Assembly (NCBI GenBank): GCA_902729315.2
Contig: LR746274.1
Span: forward strand, 5,639,037-5,703,036
DNA: 64,000 bases
Direction of reading: 5' to 3'
DNA from: Spirodela intermedia
Taxonomy: Eukaryota > Streptophyta > Magnoliopsida > Alismatales > Araceae
Shown: piece by piece, positions 1-10,766 of the stretch
Layout of the letters: each line of letters begins with the position of its first letter
How positions within the stretch are numbered: position 1 is the stretch's first letter
Made by a program: the position numbers and the translations under genes
Notes under the pieces: generated by a model
Databases searched by the model: none
Seen by the model: only the letters and a program-made list of their open reading frames with translations
Told to the model about the DNA's origin: nothing

Positions 1-853
1 CGATCCTGTCCGTCCCTTTCTGTCTCCCCGCCGCCATCCTATACGATGCAGAAGAACCTTTTCATCGGACGGCTGACATCCCACTGAATTCAAGATTTCC
101 GGAGGTAGTCAAAGCGGGCGTTGACTACTAGCCCCTTAACCAATAAACATACTATAAGGCGATAATATTCGAATATGGCATAGTCTTGAACTTACCCTTT
201 TCTTCACGCTGTCTTTTAACCATGTGATTTCTTAGTTTCCGTCAACTTTCCTCAAATAATGAGAGGAAGCCGATTTTTGTTTTAAACTTAATGTCATCAC
301 TTTGGAAACTAAAATGGGATTAAATGGAGTGGGTAAATTAATGATTTAACGTATTGAATTTAATTAGTAATGGACGCCCAGTTTCAACGGGCCGGGCCTA
401 ATGAGACCCCTCCAAGCCCGGGAAATCCCTCCACAATATTCAGACTGGTGGGTAAAGAGAAGCCCGTTTTAATAGCGTTGTTATTGAGGTCAATGAGACA
501 TACAGCTACCTTGATGTGCTCAAGCTCGTTCTACAGATTAATTACTTGACTAAATGGACCATCTATGATGCTGAATTATGCCATGGAAAAAATGGAAAAT
601 TGCCACTATTATCGCTAGTCTGATCGTTTGCCTCTGACCAGAGGAGCCTCGTCGAAGCGTCAGCATCGTCGGCATTCGATTCACTGACAGATCGCTACCA
701 CGTGCAAAGAATTTCTGGGTTATTCAAGGTACATATATGTGTATAGATGCGAATCAGGGAGTGCCAGCTTGCCGGATTTCCTCCTCTCCTCGTTTGTCTC
801 TCCCCTATCTGTTCACCAGCTCTCGACTCTCCGCCGCTGTGACGACGGCGAAG
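1..853. other. intergenic DNA with possible promoter of the small gene at 854
   Basis: No coding region or RNA that I can support. The stretch turns from mixed composition to GC-rich towards 854. A TATA-like sequence (acatatatgtgtatag) lies near 731-746, about 110 bases before the first ATG of the small open frame that follows. Plant core promoters commonly have this layout, but no transcript evidence is visible. Confidence 0.3.
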
Positions 854-1063
854 ATGGAGCTGACGGCGGCGATCCCGGCGGCGTGTTACTTCCTGGTGCC
901 CTTGTTCTTGTTCCTCACCTTTGTCTACTGCATCTTGGAGTTCCACTTAGTGGGTGAGGCCCTCAGGGCTTGGAGGGGCGGCAAGGTGGGTCTCACCTTC
1001 AACCCGGCCTCCCAGCTCTGCCAGCATTTCACCTCCAGGTGCCGGGCCCTTAACGGCCTGTGA
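854..1063 (+). CDS. possible small single-pass membrane protein, 69 aa, unknown family
   Basis: The frame opens at ATG 854 and closes with TGA at 1061-1063. The peptide has a short N-terminal region, then a strongly hydrophobic segment at about residues 10-28 (core CYFLVPLFLFLTFVYCI), then a basic and polar tail with the patch RAWRGGKVGLTFNP. The GC-rich codons contrast with the AT-rich DNA after 1,140, and a TATA-like box lies about 110 bases upstream. This fits a one-helix membrane peptide with a cytosolic tail. I do not recognise the family. It could also be the 5' exon of a longer gene now destroyed by the retroelement DNA that follows. Nothing is seen that fixes a function. Confidence 0.4.
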   Translation: MELTAAIPAACYFLVPLFLFLTFVYCILEFHLVGEALRAWRGGKVGLTFNPASQLCQHFTSRCRALNGL

Positions 1064-3899
1064 CTCTCTCTCTCGGGTCTATCGTCTCCTTCCATCATAC
1101 GACTTGAAAATCAATGCTTTTCCCTTTTTCGAATGAGTAACAGTGGCTGGAGATTCTTTCACACTGAAGACCATGCCTAAGGATGATACGACTCCCATTG
1201 TTGGCTAGCTTCGGAGGTTGCCAGCGATTCTTCCAGACCGGAAAGCTCTCAGCTTTTCGTCTTCTAGTCATGCGTCCTTGATAGAGACAAAAGTAGCAGT
1301 TTTCCTCATCAATTCAGTGGTATCCTCAGCCCAATTGACTAAATTGTTAAAAAGAAATCAATTCGTTATGCGCTTCTTGATTTATCTTATGTCTATTTCT
1401 TGCGACCTAGTTTGAATTCGACCTGGAACACTAAGCTCAGTCGAAACGTAGCATAACATATTTTTTTGTCTGTAGTTCCTAACTGTTGCTAGCTGTGCGG
1501 TTAAAATTTCAACAAAATATAAATATTTATTGAATAAATTCTAGATGTGAGGGGTTTTTACTGTGTTCCATTTTGATCAATTTAACTCATGCTTTTAAAT
1601 ATTAAAAAATAAAATATAATGTTGTAATCTTACCATGTAAACAAGTCTACTTGCACATGTTAACTCTCATGGAGACATGGTCAAAATAATTTTATCAGAT
1701 AATTATAAAATTATTTTATATTTTACAATACGTCATCTATATCCAGTTGTATATAGTTGCATCGTTTTTATGAAAAGTTATTCATCTGATCATGATTATG
1801 TTTACATTCTTCACAATAAGTAGTAGGAATTCACCTAGTTGCAAAGAAATGATGGAATGCAACTGTCTATAATCATCAAGGAAGAGGAGGGGTCGTCCTC
1901 AAGGTACATTTCTTACTTTAATGTTAGACTGATAACCACTTAGCAGACAATTTCTTGATTGATTATTGTAGCGATTAGATTTCAATCAAATATTTTACCT
2001 AGATTTTAGATATTAGAACAACAAAATAGAATCAAATTCAAGTTTTCACAATGTCCCTCATATGGGTATCTAGATAATTCAACATATCTTCATCTAAATC
2101 TGTGACATTTCTTTCAAAGGAAGTTACTAGGTCTATACTTTTTTGAGAATTCTTCCTCAAGAGCATATTTTATGACTGTTATAACCTGTGAGTTTCATCT
2201 CTAAACATGTCTTGTGTTTCTTCTCATCAATTAGAGTTCTACTACAACTCTAGATGGATCAAAGATCTACAATTTTTTTATAACCATCTCCACCAAGGGT
2301 GCCCCAATGCTCCTCTATTTGCGATTGAAATGATCATTGGAGCCAATATTTTGGTAATCATGCTAAGCATCCATATTATTATTATGCATCCTAGAAATAC
2401 GAATTTTTAATAAAATTAAATCAACATATTCAAATTGGGATTGACAGATCAACTTAATTTTGGGCTGCATAGTATGTATGTTCGACTCTATCAATGTTGG
2501 GTGAGAACAAACCCAGAACTATTCAATGAAAGACTGATAGTGAAACCAGAACAAAGTAAATTCCCCTTATTTCTAGATGTAATACTTCTTTATCTGGTCA
2601 TTTTTTATCAATTTAACTCGCTCGCAATTTCACTCATACTATGAAGGATATTATTGACATTGCTGACATTTTTTAATCAAGAATGAATCAAACATGTTCG
2701 GTATGATCTTATATTTATTGTCAAGATATAGAGTGCTTTAATGAATTGCCAATAATTTTTATAATAATCTATGTGGATTGTTATGATTTTTTTCCCCAAA
2801 ATGAAACTATTAAAATAGTCTTACTAATGCTCGATGATGAATACTTGGTTTCAGGTTAAGTATTTATGGGGGGAAGGAGAGGCTACACCCTTTGGCTGAG
2901 GTGACTACTATTCGTTCTCGTTGGGACATGATAGTGGGTCAGAAAAGACAAGTTTGTTTTCTACATAAGAAGCAGTTCTTGATGTAAAATTACCCACTAA
3001 GAGACTCCCATCATCTAGAGTTTTGTGATCTACATATCCATCAACAACTTTGTGCAAAAACTATATAGTAAATATATTAGAGTCTCGCTTTAAGGGTATG
3101 TTGAATTGTAAGTCAATTATCTGATTAAAAAATATTGGCTTTAATAGTCAATCATTTATTTCTCATTCTAAAATAGATATTTATTGGTCTTCTAGTGCCA
3201 TATTGAAGAAATTTTGAGGTTTATTCAAATATTGTCAATTGGAACTCATCAAATAGGTATCCTTCTTGTCTTGTCTCACTTTCAAAGAACTTCTTTCTTT
3301 AGGAAATTTCACTCGCTAGAGTAGCCCATCTCTTTTGGCACAATGTACCGTGTACCAGAGTTCACCTCCAAGTTCACTTGGTACATCCTAAACTATAAGG
3401 TTGCTATTGTTGACTATACAAAAGACAATGGGTCAAAAGTAAGGTCTCAACACTTTTAAAAGAGAAGTACTTTTTCTCCCCCTTTTAGAGGATTGGAGAG
3501 TTGCCAGAAAAAGCTAAAAGAGTCAGTTTAAAAATCACAAGTTTCTAGAAGCTCTTGGAGAAGAGAGGTAGTTATTTCAAGTGGAGTATTAGGGCTTGAA
3601 GAAGAGAGGAAGAGGTAAGCTTTTTTTTTTTTCTTTCTCATTGGAATTAAATTGCTGTCAAGAAGATGACTTTCTCTTCAAGTGGTTGGAAGAAGATTTA
3701 GGAGAATCATCTCTCTTCATTTTTTTGTCTCCATTTTAGCTTCCTTGTACTTGGTGTAGACATACAAGCTCCATTTCTGAACAATAAAACATTTGTCTTT
3801 TATTAGTTGGTATTTAGATTGTTGCATTGTTTATTTTATTTGAAAATACATTAGTTTATTACACGTGTGACAGTTTTTATATATGCAATGTTGTGGTCT
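1064..3899. other. AT-rich intergenic DNA, probable decayed LTR material
   Basis: No supportable gene. Open frames of 60-70 codons at 2,207-2,410 and 2,435-2,644 have no recognisable motif and the AT-rich composition of noncoding DNA. The part from about 3,310 to 3,800 may be a 5' LTR or leader of the copia remnant that follows, because it lies directly upstream in the same orientation. I could not find a matching second LTR. Confidence 0.4.
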
Positions 3900-6800
3900 T
3901 TTACATAACCCATTACTTACTATCTGTTTTTTGAAGATGACAATGACAAAATATTAGACTGTAACATTCTATGGAAAGATAGGTGTTGTTGTATGGAAAA
4001 GAAGAGTGAAGGCACTCCTTAGACAAAATATTTGATGACTACACAAAAAATTTTATGGAAGAGAAAAATCTGAAGAATTAAGTTATGAAGATTGACATGA
4101 ATTAAAGTTGAAAATAGTTCGTGCAACTCAAATAGATGAAATTATGTATAATATTTCTAAGATAGAGATTGATATTAATATGTGAAAAAAATTACAAACA
4201 TTGTATGTCTAAAACCCTTACAAAGAAGTAATTTTTGAAAAAAGTAACTTTACAGTTTATGTATGATGAAGGGGAAAATTTCTTAGAACATTTTAATATT
4301 TTAAATAAGTTGATTTCTCAACTCTGCAATGTGGAATTTAAAATTTGGCAAAAAGATCAGACTATGCATTTGATATGGTAAAAGCACCTTAAAGATGCAA
4401 GATGTTAAATCAAAACTATTATAGAATAATGTTAGACTAAAACCTCTTACATATAGTGGAAAGCTTTGTTGTTAAAGTGTGGATCTAAATTAGAGGGCAT
4501 TCAAAATCTAAAGATGGTAAGAAAAATCATTTTTTTTTTATCAAAGTTGAAAGAAAACAACATTTTCTACCACTAAAATAAAGAATTACATTGGAAATAA
4601 AATTGTCCTAAACTCAAAGAAAAATAGAAAACTAAAGAATTAGTCACATAAGCTCGTGTTGCATTTGATTTAGAAATTTAAGGATATGTTCTGTTAATCC
4701 CCCAAAACTTGGACTACTTTGAAACCTAGATTCTTAATACATGTTGTTCCTATCACATGTGGCCATTTTAGGATTAGTTTGACACATAAAAATCTTATGA
4801 TGAAGGTAAAATTTATGATAATAAATAACTTAGAATGCATAAATATTTGGATAATTAAATAAAAATTATTTATGGTGTAATTATAATTTTTTCTGATGTG
4901 AGACATTTGATTTAAGAAAGAGTTTGATCTCCTTAAGTACTATTGATGCAAATGGTCACAATTATATTAGTGGCAATGGTTATTTGAAAATTAAAAGGAT
5001 GCTTTGGTTATTATGAAAGGAGAGAAAATTGAGTCACTAATTGAAAATAAGAAAATACAACCACCACATATCATTTTGCAATTGAAAATACTATGATGTT
5101 GTGACATTCTAATCTTGGCCATATAAACGAAAGACAAATGTTATAGTTACACAATTATAAGATCAAGGGTGTTGCATCTTGCAAGATTAATTTATCTAAC
5201 TCTTGTATTCTTGGCAAACAATGTAAGGTCAAATTTGTTACTTCTTCTAAGATAAGTAAATATATTCTTGAGTATGTGCAGTCATATGCTTTGGGTGTAT
5301 CTTCAGTCATCTTATTCATATTAGCTTAATATTTTATTACATTAGTCAATGACTTCTCTAAACAAATTTGAGTTTATTTTCTCAAACATAAATATGAGGT
5401 GTCTGATATTTTCAAACTTTGGAAGACTAAAGTTGAAAAATAGATTGATAAAAAAATTAAGGTCTCACACATAGATAATGGTAGAAATTATACTTCAAAA
5501 GGTTTTGAAAATTTATATTCCAAGGAAAACATAATTCATCATATTATTCCACAAATAACACAAGAAAAATGTAGTTGATGGATGAACATAATATTACTTG
5601 AGAGGGATGCTTCATGAAATTATTTTCAAGACTCTCTAAGTAATTCTAGATTGAGGCTGTTAACACAGCTTACTCTTTGGTAAATAAATCACTTTTTATT
5701 GCAGTTAAAGTCAAGATACCTAAAGAACTTTGATCTAGATGACTAGTAAATTATTCTAATCTACACATCTTTGGTTGTCCCACCTATGTTTGGTTACAAG
5801 ACAATGAACATACCAAGTTGAATCAAAAGTCAAGACAATACACTTTCTTAGTATATAAGGAAGGTGTCAATCAGTTTAGGTTAAGAATTCTCATAACTCA
5901 ATTAATTGGGCTTGGTAAAAATGTCATATTTGATGAAACATCATTGTTGAAAAACATCTAATGCTCTATGTTTTGTGGGAATGCTGGCAACAACTTACTT
6001 AAGGTCTAGCTGATTGATAAAATAAAGAGGGTTGACATAAATTTATAAATTTTCCACATCTCGATGAGTCTTCAATACACTCAAATTAAAGTGACGCTTA
6101 CTTTAACATTACATGTTATGCAATAAGAGAATTATAAATACTATTGAGTTTTTCTTAGTCTATTATCTATGTATTTGTTGTTGTTTCTTTTCATCTTACA
6201 ACATTTCATGAAGTAATTCAAAGCAAGAACAACAATGAATGAAAGATTGTCATGGAGAAAGAGACAACTTCTTTTCATATAAATGACACTTGATAATTAG
6301 TAACACACTATGAGAGTAAAAAATTTAATCGATTATAATGGGTGTACATGAAGAAAGAGGCTCTATCAAATACACAACTATTTAAATACAAGGTTTAGCT
6401 ACTAGTCAAGAGATTTAGGTAGAGGAAAAGTATTAATTATAATAAGATTTTCTCACAAGTTGTAAAAATGTTATTTGATTCATGTTGTGCTTGTTATCAT
6501 TGCTATATTTAGTTTATAATTAAAATACCTTGATATGAAATCAATTTTCCTATATAGAAATTTGGATGAAGAGATTTATTGCAGTCGAAATTATTTGTTC
6601 AACAAAAAAAAAGATGATTTGTAAGTTGGAAAAAAAATCTTTATAATTTGAAACATACTGCTTATCAATGATACAGAAAAACTGACCATTTTATGTTGTC
6701 ATGTCACTATAAGAAGTATGATCATTTTATTTCTTTAGTGATGATGCTATCATTCTTCTTATGATATATGTTGATGGCAGGTTAATTACATCTAAATCCA

Positions 6801-6970
6801 TGGTGATAAAATTACTAAACTTAAAAAATAGCTTAGTTTAATATTCGAAGTGAAAGACCTAGTTAATGTCAAGAAGATCCTAGAGATTGAATTTTTAAGT
6901 ACATGTAGCACAAAATGTTATGATTGACTCAAAAAAGTTATATTAGAAAAGAGTTTGCAAAATTCAGCAT
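3900..6970 (+). mobile_element. decayed Ty1/copia retrotransposon (gag, integrase and RT relics)
   Basis: Conceptual translation across stops and frame changes gives copia polyprotein landmarks in order on the plus strand. A gag UBN2-like stretch lies around 4,230-4,400 (FLEHFNIFNKLISQL). GAG-pre-integrase lies around 4,940-5,240. The integrase core lies around 5,300-5,620 (IDNGRNYTSKGFENLY, the D...E region). A post-integrase segment lies around 5,650-5,960 (NIHIFGCP-type), and reverse-transcriptase fragments lie around 6,320-6,900 (LLMIYVD near the catalytic YVDD position). Every frame is interrupted and the AT content is high, as expected of an old methylated copy decayed by C-to-T change. 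It cannot encode a working element. Ends and target-site duplication are not resolved. Confidence 0.75.
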
Positions 6971-7103
6971 GTAAAGACCAAACTTGAGGTGGATACACTC
7001 TACCATAATAGTAGTCGAGCTGCCCAAGCCAACAACATGGCTATTCCACTAAGTGTCTTTGATGATCCAATCTACTGCGAGGAAGTTATTCCTTTCGACA
7101 TAG

Positions 7104-7117
7104 TTGGTAACATCATC

Positions 7118-7188
<71 letters not shown>

Positions 7189-7204
7189 CTCTCCCCCTCC
7201 CTCC
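7104..7204. repeat. (TC)n microsatellite with C-rich tail
   Basis: A near-perfect TC dinucleotide run begins after catcatcatc at about 7,104 and continues, with single interruptions, to about 7,190. It ends in ccctcc motifs. It marks the right edge of the decayed copia DNA. Confidence 0.9.
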
Positions 7205-8626
7205 CTTCCCTCCCTCTAAATAGACATATATGTATATAAAGTAGTTATGTTAGTACCCTTGTTTCAGACGATGGTGATTCTTTTCATAAGACGCCCAAAT
7301 AATGACGAATTCCCCAGAATTATTTTTTTTGGGTTTTAATCACGTTGGGATTGTGATAGAACTACAGATCTTACTAGGAAAGGAAGAGATGCTCGGATTG
7401 AAGAAGTAGAAGAGGAATCAAGCCCTGCAAGAGTCCTAGATGGGTGATGTCCGTTCGAGAGGGCTGCCGCTCTCTAGTCAACACCTTTCCCCAAAAGACT
7501 TGATCCCCCCCGGCTCCCGCAGTTGACAGTCCCTTTTATCCCTCTCTAGAAATACATATGGCAGTTGAAGAGTCCTATTAGTTTGACTTTCCTTTCTGTG
7601 GTCTCTCAGGACCAATGGTAAATAGTTTTGACAACTCCGGCACATGGAGGACATCTGGCCTTCTTCTAAGGGTTGACCACCAGCGACATGTGGTGATTAA
7701 ATCCGCCTCTCCTCTAAGTTAACCTCTGGTTTCATACATGTTTGAAGTGGTTGTAGACATCTGGATTGACCCATCCACGTTGACATTCACAGGTGGGTCG
7801 GAATCGTCGATGAATCCCTGGAAGTGCTTCACTCCGGACCATTCATGCACAAGTCAAAGGAAGTATTGACCTATGAATCATTCAACAAGTTTTCTTTCAT
7901 ACCCCCATGGATTTTAGCTGTTAGATCACTCGATGATCCTCCTTCGTCGTCCTGGGGATGCAGGTGCCTGTTGATGGTGAGAGCTCTTCACCTGAGAAGC
8001 CCCTCCTCTGTGGAGAAGACGGCGGGTCAACCGCGGCGGTGGGGAGCTACGAAGGGGAGAAGGGTGGAGAAGAGGGCGGAGAAGAAGTCAAAGCAGAGCC
8101 TTCGTGACCTGATCTTCTTCCCCATGGCGGAGCAACCCGTTGACCGCCTCGTCATGAGAATCAGCGAGGCGTAGGTGTGGCTGCTGGCTGGCATCGCGAT
8201 CAGGACGTGGCTTCCTCCTGTTCATGGCCTTCAAGAGGAAGCTGAAGCTGGACGGCGGCGGCAGCGGCAGTGGCGGCTCGCAGTATTCGTTGCTCAGAAT
8301 ATGACGCCGCTTGATCACTGACCGTCAGATCCCATAGAATCTGGTGATTTATGTACTACATTTTATTTATTCAAAATAGCGAAGATTTCTCTCTCGAAAC
8401 TAGTCAACGCAGTGAGGAGAGAGAGAGAGAGATTCGGATCGGCGGTTATCATTCTTCCCCACGGCGCAAGAGAGTCCCCTTGACACGTGTCTCTCGTGAA
8501 CTTCGCTTTGACCGGGTTACCCCAAGCACCTCCCTGTGAAAAACCTAGGGATCTCCCTCCCTTCGCAGACAGAACCACACCGCCGTTCAGTTCGCCGGTG
8601 CTGAGAAGACGGAGGAGGTGGAGAAA
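7205..8626. other. upstream region of the NPH3-family gene
   Basis: No gene that I can support. The DNA becomes GC-rich from 7,950. A 49-codon frame (ATG 7,958, TGA 8,105-8,107) reads MQVPVDGESSSPEKP and then Gly/Glu-rich sequence. A neighbouring frame around 8,217-8,300 reads FLLFMAFKRKLKLDGGG. These could be remains of a small gene broken by frameshifts, but they could equally be chance reading of GC-rich DNA. The last 100-200 bases probably contain the 5' UTR of the gene starting at 8,627. Confidence 0.35.
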
Positions 8627-8740
8627 ATGCTCCCAGGCAAGCCACCTCCCGACTTCCGAGTTCTCATCCATGGCGTCAACTTCGCCCTCAACAAGGTAAT
8701 CCAAGAGCCCGAAACCCTAACTCTCCCCTCCATCCATCCG

Positions 8741-8772
<32 letters not shown>

Positions 8773-10377
8773 GTCTGCAACCCTAACTCCGCCTCGCAGA
8801 GATGCATGGCTCTGCGGTCGGCGAGGATAGCGAGGATGCTGACAGAGGAGGAGGAAGGAGAGGAGCGGCAGCGGCAGGGCGGAGTCGCCCACGAGCTGGC
8901 GGATGCGCCGGCGGACCCGGCGGCGTTCGAGGTGGTGGCGAGGTTCTGCCACGGCTACTTGCCGGAGCTCTCGCCGGAGAACGTCGTCCCCGTCATCTGT
9001 GTCGCCTCCTTCCTGGAGATGACGGAGGAGCACAGCCCCGAGAACCTCCTCCAGCGAGCTCTCTCCTTTTTCTCCTCCCACGTCCTCCCCCACTGGAACG
9101 AGACCCTCCGGTGTCTCCGCGGCGGCGCTGCAGTCCTCCCCCACGCCGGCCGCCTCGGCCTCACCGACGACATCCTCCACTCCGTCGCCGACAAGGTCCT
9201 CGCCGAGCCCCTCCTCCTACGCAACCCCGTGGAGGCCTGCGATGACCAGAAGGTGAAGAGGAGGCTCTTCGTGGTGGACTGGTTCGCCGAGGACCTTACT
9301 GACCTGGGGCTCGACCTCTTCGTCATGGCCATAGCCGCTGTCGCCGACGCCGGCGCGCCGCCCACGGAGGTGGCCCGCTGCCTCCTCCGCTACGCCAGGA
9401 AGAGGGCCCGCGTGGGGGCCTCCCCTGGGGAGGAGTACGAGTGGAACTCCCACCGGCGCGTTGTGGAGACCGTGGAGAAGCTTCTCCCCAGGGAGAAGGA
9501 AGCTCTGCAGATCAAGCCGCTGTTTCAGATGCTCCAGTCGGCGATCTTCTTACGGGCGAGAGAGGAATGTCGGAGAGGGCTGGAGGAGAGGATAGGGAGT
9601 CTACTGGCGGAGGCCGCCGTGGAGGACCTCTTCATCCCCTGCCACGGCTACGCGAGGGAGACCCGGCACGACGTGGGCTGCGTGGAGAGGGTGGTGGCGC
9701 AGTTCTGCAACGCCGCCGCCGCCGGCGGGGGATCGCCGGAGCTGGGGAGGGTGGCAGAGCTCTTCGAGGGGTACCTGGCGGAGGCAGCGGCGGCGGACGG
9801 GGGGCTGACGAAGGAGATGTTCGCGGGGCTGCTGAGGATGCTGGCGTGGCTGCTCGGCGCCGCCGGGCGCGGCGGCGATGGGGTTTACAGGGCGGTGGAC
9901 GCCTACTTCTGCGCGCACGGGGAGTTGACGGAGTCGGAGAGGGAGGAGATATGCAGGGCGGCGCTGGACTGCCGGCGGCTGTCGCCGGCGGTGTGCGAGC
10001 AAGCGGCGCAGAACGAGAGGATGCCGCTGCGGGTGGTGGCGCAGGTGCTCTACGTGGGGCAGATGCACATCCGCGAGGCCATCTGTGGGGCACTCAAGGA
10101 CTCCGAGGGAGAGCCTAGCGAGAGTGGGCAGACCACCACCAAGTCCGGCGAGGACGAGGAAGAAGAAGATGATGAAGAAAGAGAAGAAAGAGAAGAAAAT
10201 GAGGAGTGCGAGATGGGGACCTGCGGCCACTGCGGGGGGGTTGCAGAAGGGGAGAGGAGACAGAGGAAGAAGAAGAAGAAGGTAGGGTTTTGGAGGGAGA
10301 TGAAGTGGAAGCTGGGGTGCAAGGATGCGGCGTACGCCTGCAACTGTAGCCTGAGGAAGGTGCATCCGGTAGGCTGA
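8627..10377 (+). CDS. NPH3/RPT2-like (NRL) family protein with short BTB region, 548 aa
   Basis: Exons are 8627-8695 and 8800-10377, joined in phase 0 across a 104-base intron containing a (CTT)n run. The family comprises plant signalling adaptors. Some members bind phototropins or cullin-3 and act at the plasma membrane, but this member's partner is unknown. Residues 1-45 give a compact BTB start (DFRVLIHGVNFALNK, then LRSARIARML). An NPH3 domain follows, with the family signature CRRLSPAVCEQAAQNERMPL at about 405-435 and LRVVAQVLYVGQ after it. The tail is acidic (run of Asp/Glu near 460-480), then Lys/Arg-rich and Cys-rich. I chose ATG 8,627 because it is the first ATG in frame with the spliced BTB start. 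Exon 2 is very GC-rich. Length and the SARIARM motif recall Arabidopsis At5g17580, from memory only. AATAAA signals lie near 10,433 and 10,447. The invertase gene is convergent, 389 bases downstream. Confidence 0.88.
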
Positions 10378-10766
10378 TTGGCTTCCAAAGCCCACCCCTT
10401 TTTGACATTTTTGTACTCTTTCTGGCATGATGAAATAAATGACAAGAAATAAACACCACGGCGGGATGGTTAACTTCTTTTCTCCCCTGAAGTCAGCACC
10501 CAATAGGTTACTGGTCGGATCTTACTGGGTGGGCATTAAAGAAGGGACTGAATAAGCCCAAGATATTCGATCATCTGACGAAGGTGATGGAAAATATTGG
10601 CAAATAAAATAGCAAGATATGATTTTTGCATTGAAATCTACATCAGAGGGAACCGGGCAGGCAGGCAGACAATCAATCGTGGGAAAGAGAAAGAGAAGCT
10701 GAGGAAATGGAGGCGGGTAGGGGAGAAAGTACCGTCTGATGAGAGGGAGAGGTAGTCGTTTTGGTC

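Noticed and set aside
3900-6970. Possibility of an intact copia element
   Set aside because: Every domain is cut by stops and frame changes, and no LTR pair could be matched.
7824-8174. 116-codon plus-strand frame before the NPH3-family gene
   Set aside because: No domain; competing frames in the same GC-rich stretch look equally plausible.
8802-10503. Several long frames on both strands overlapping the NPH3-family gene
   Set aside because: GC-rich shadow frames; only the frame at 8,800-10,377 carries the NPH3 signature.
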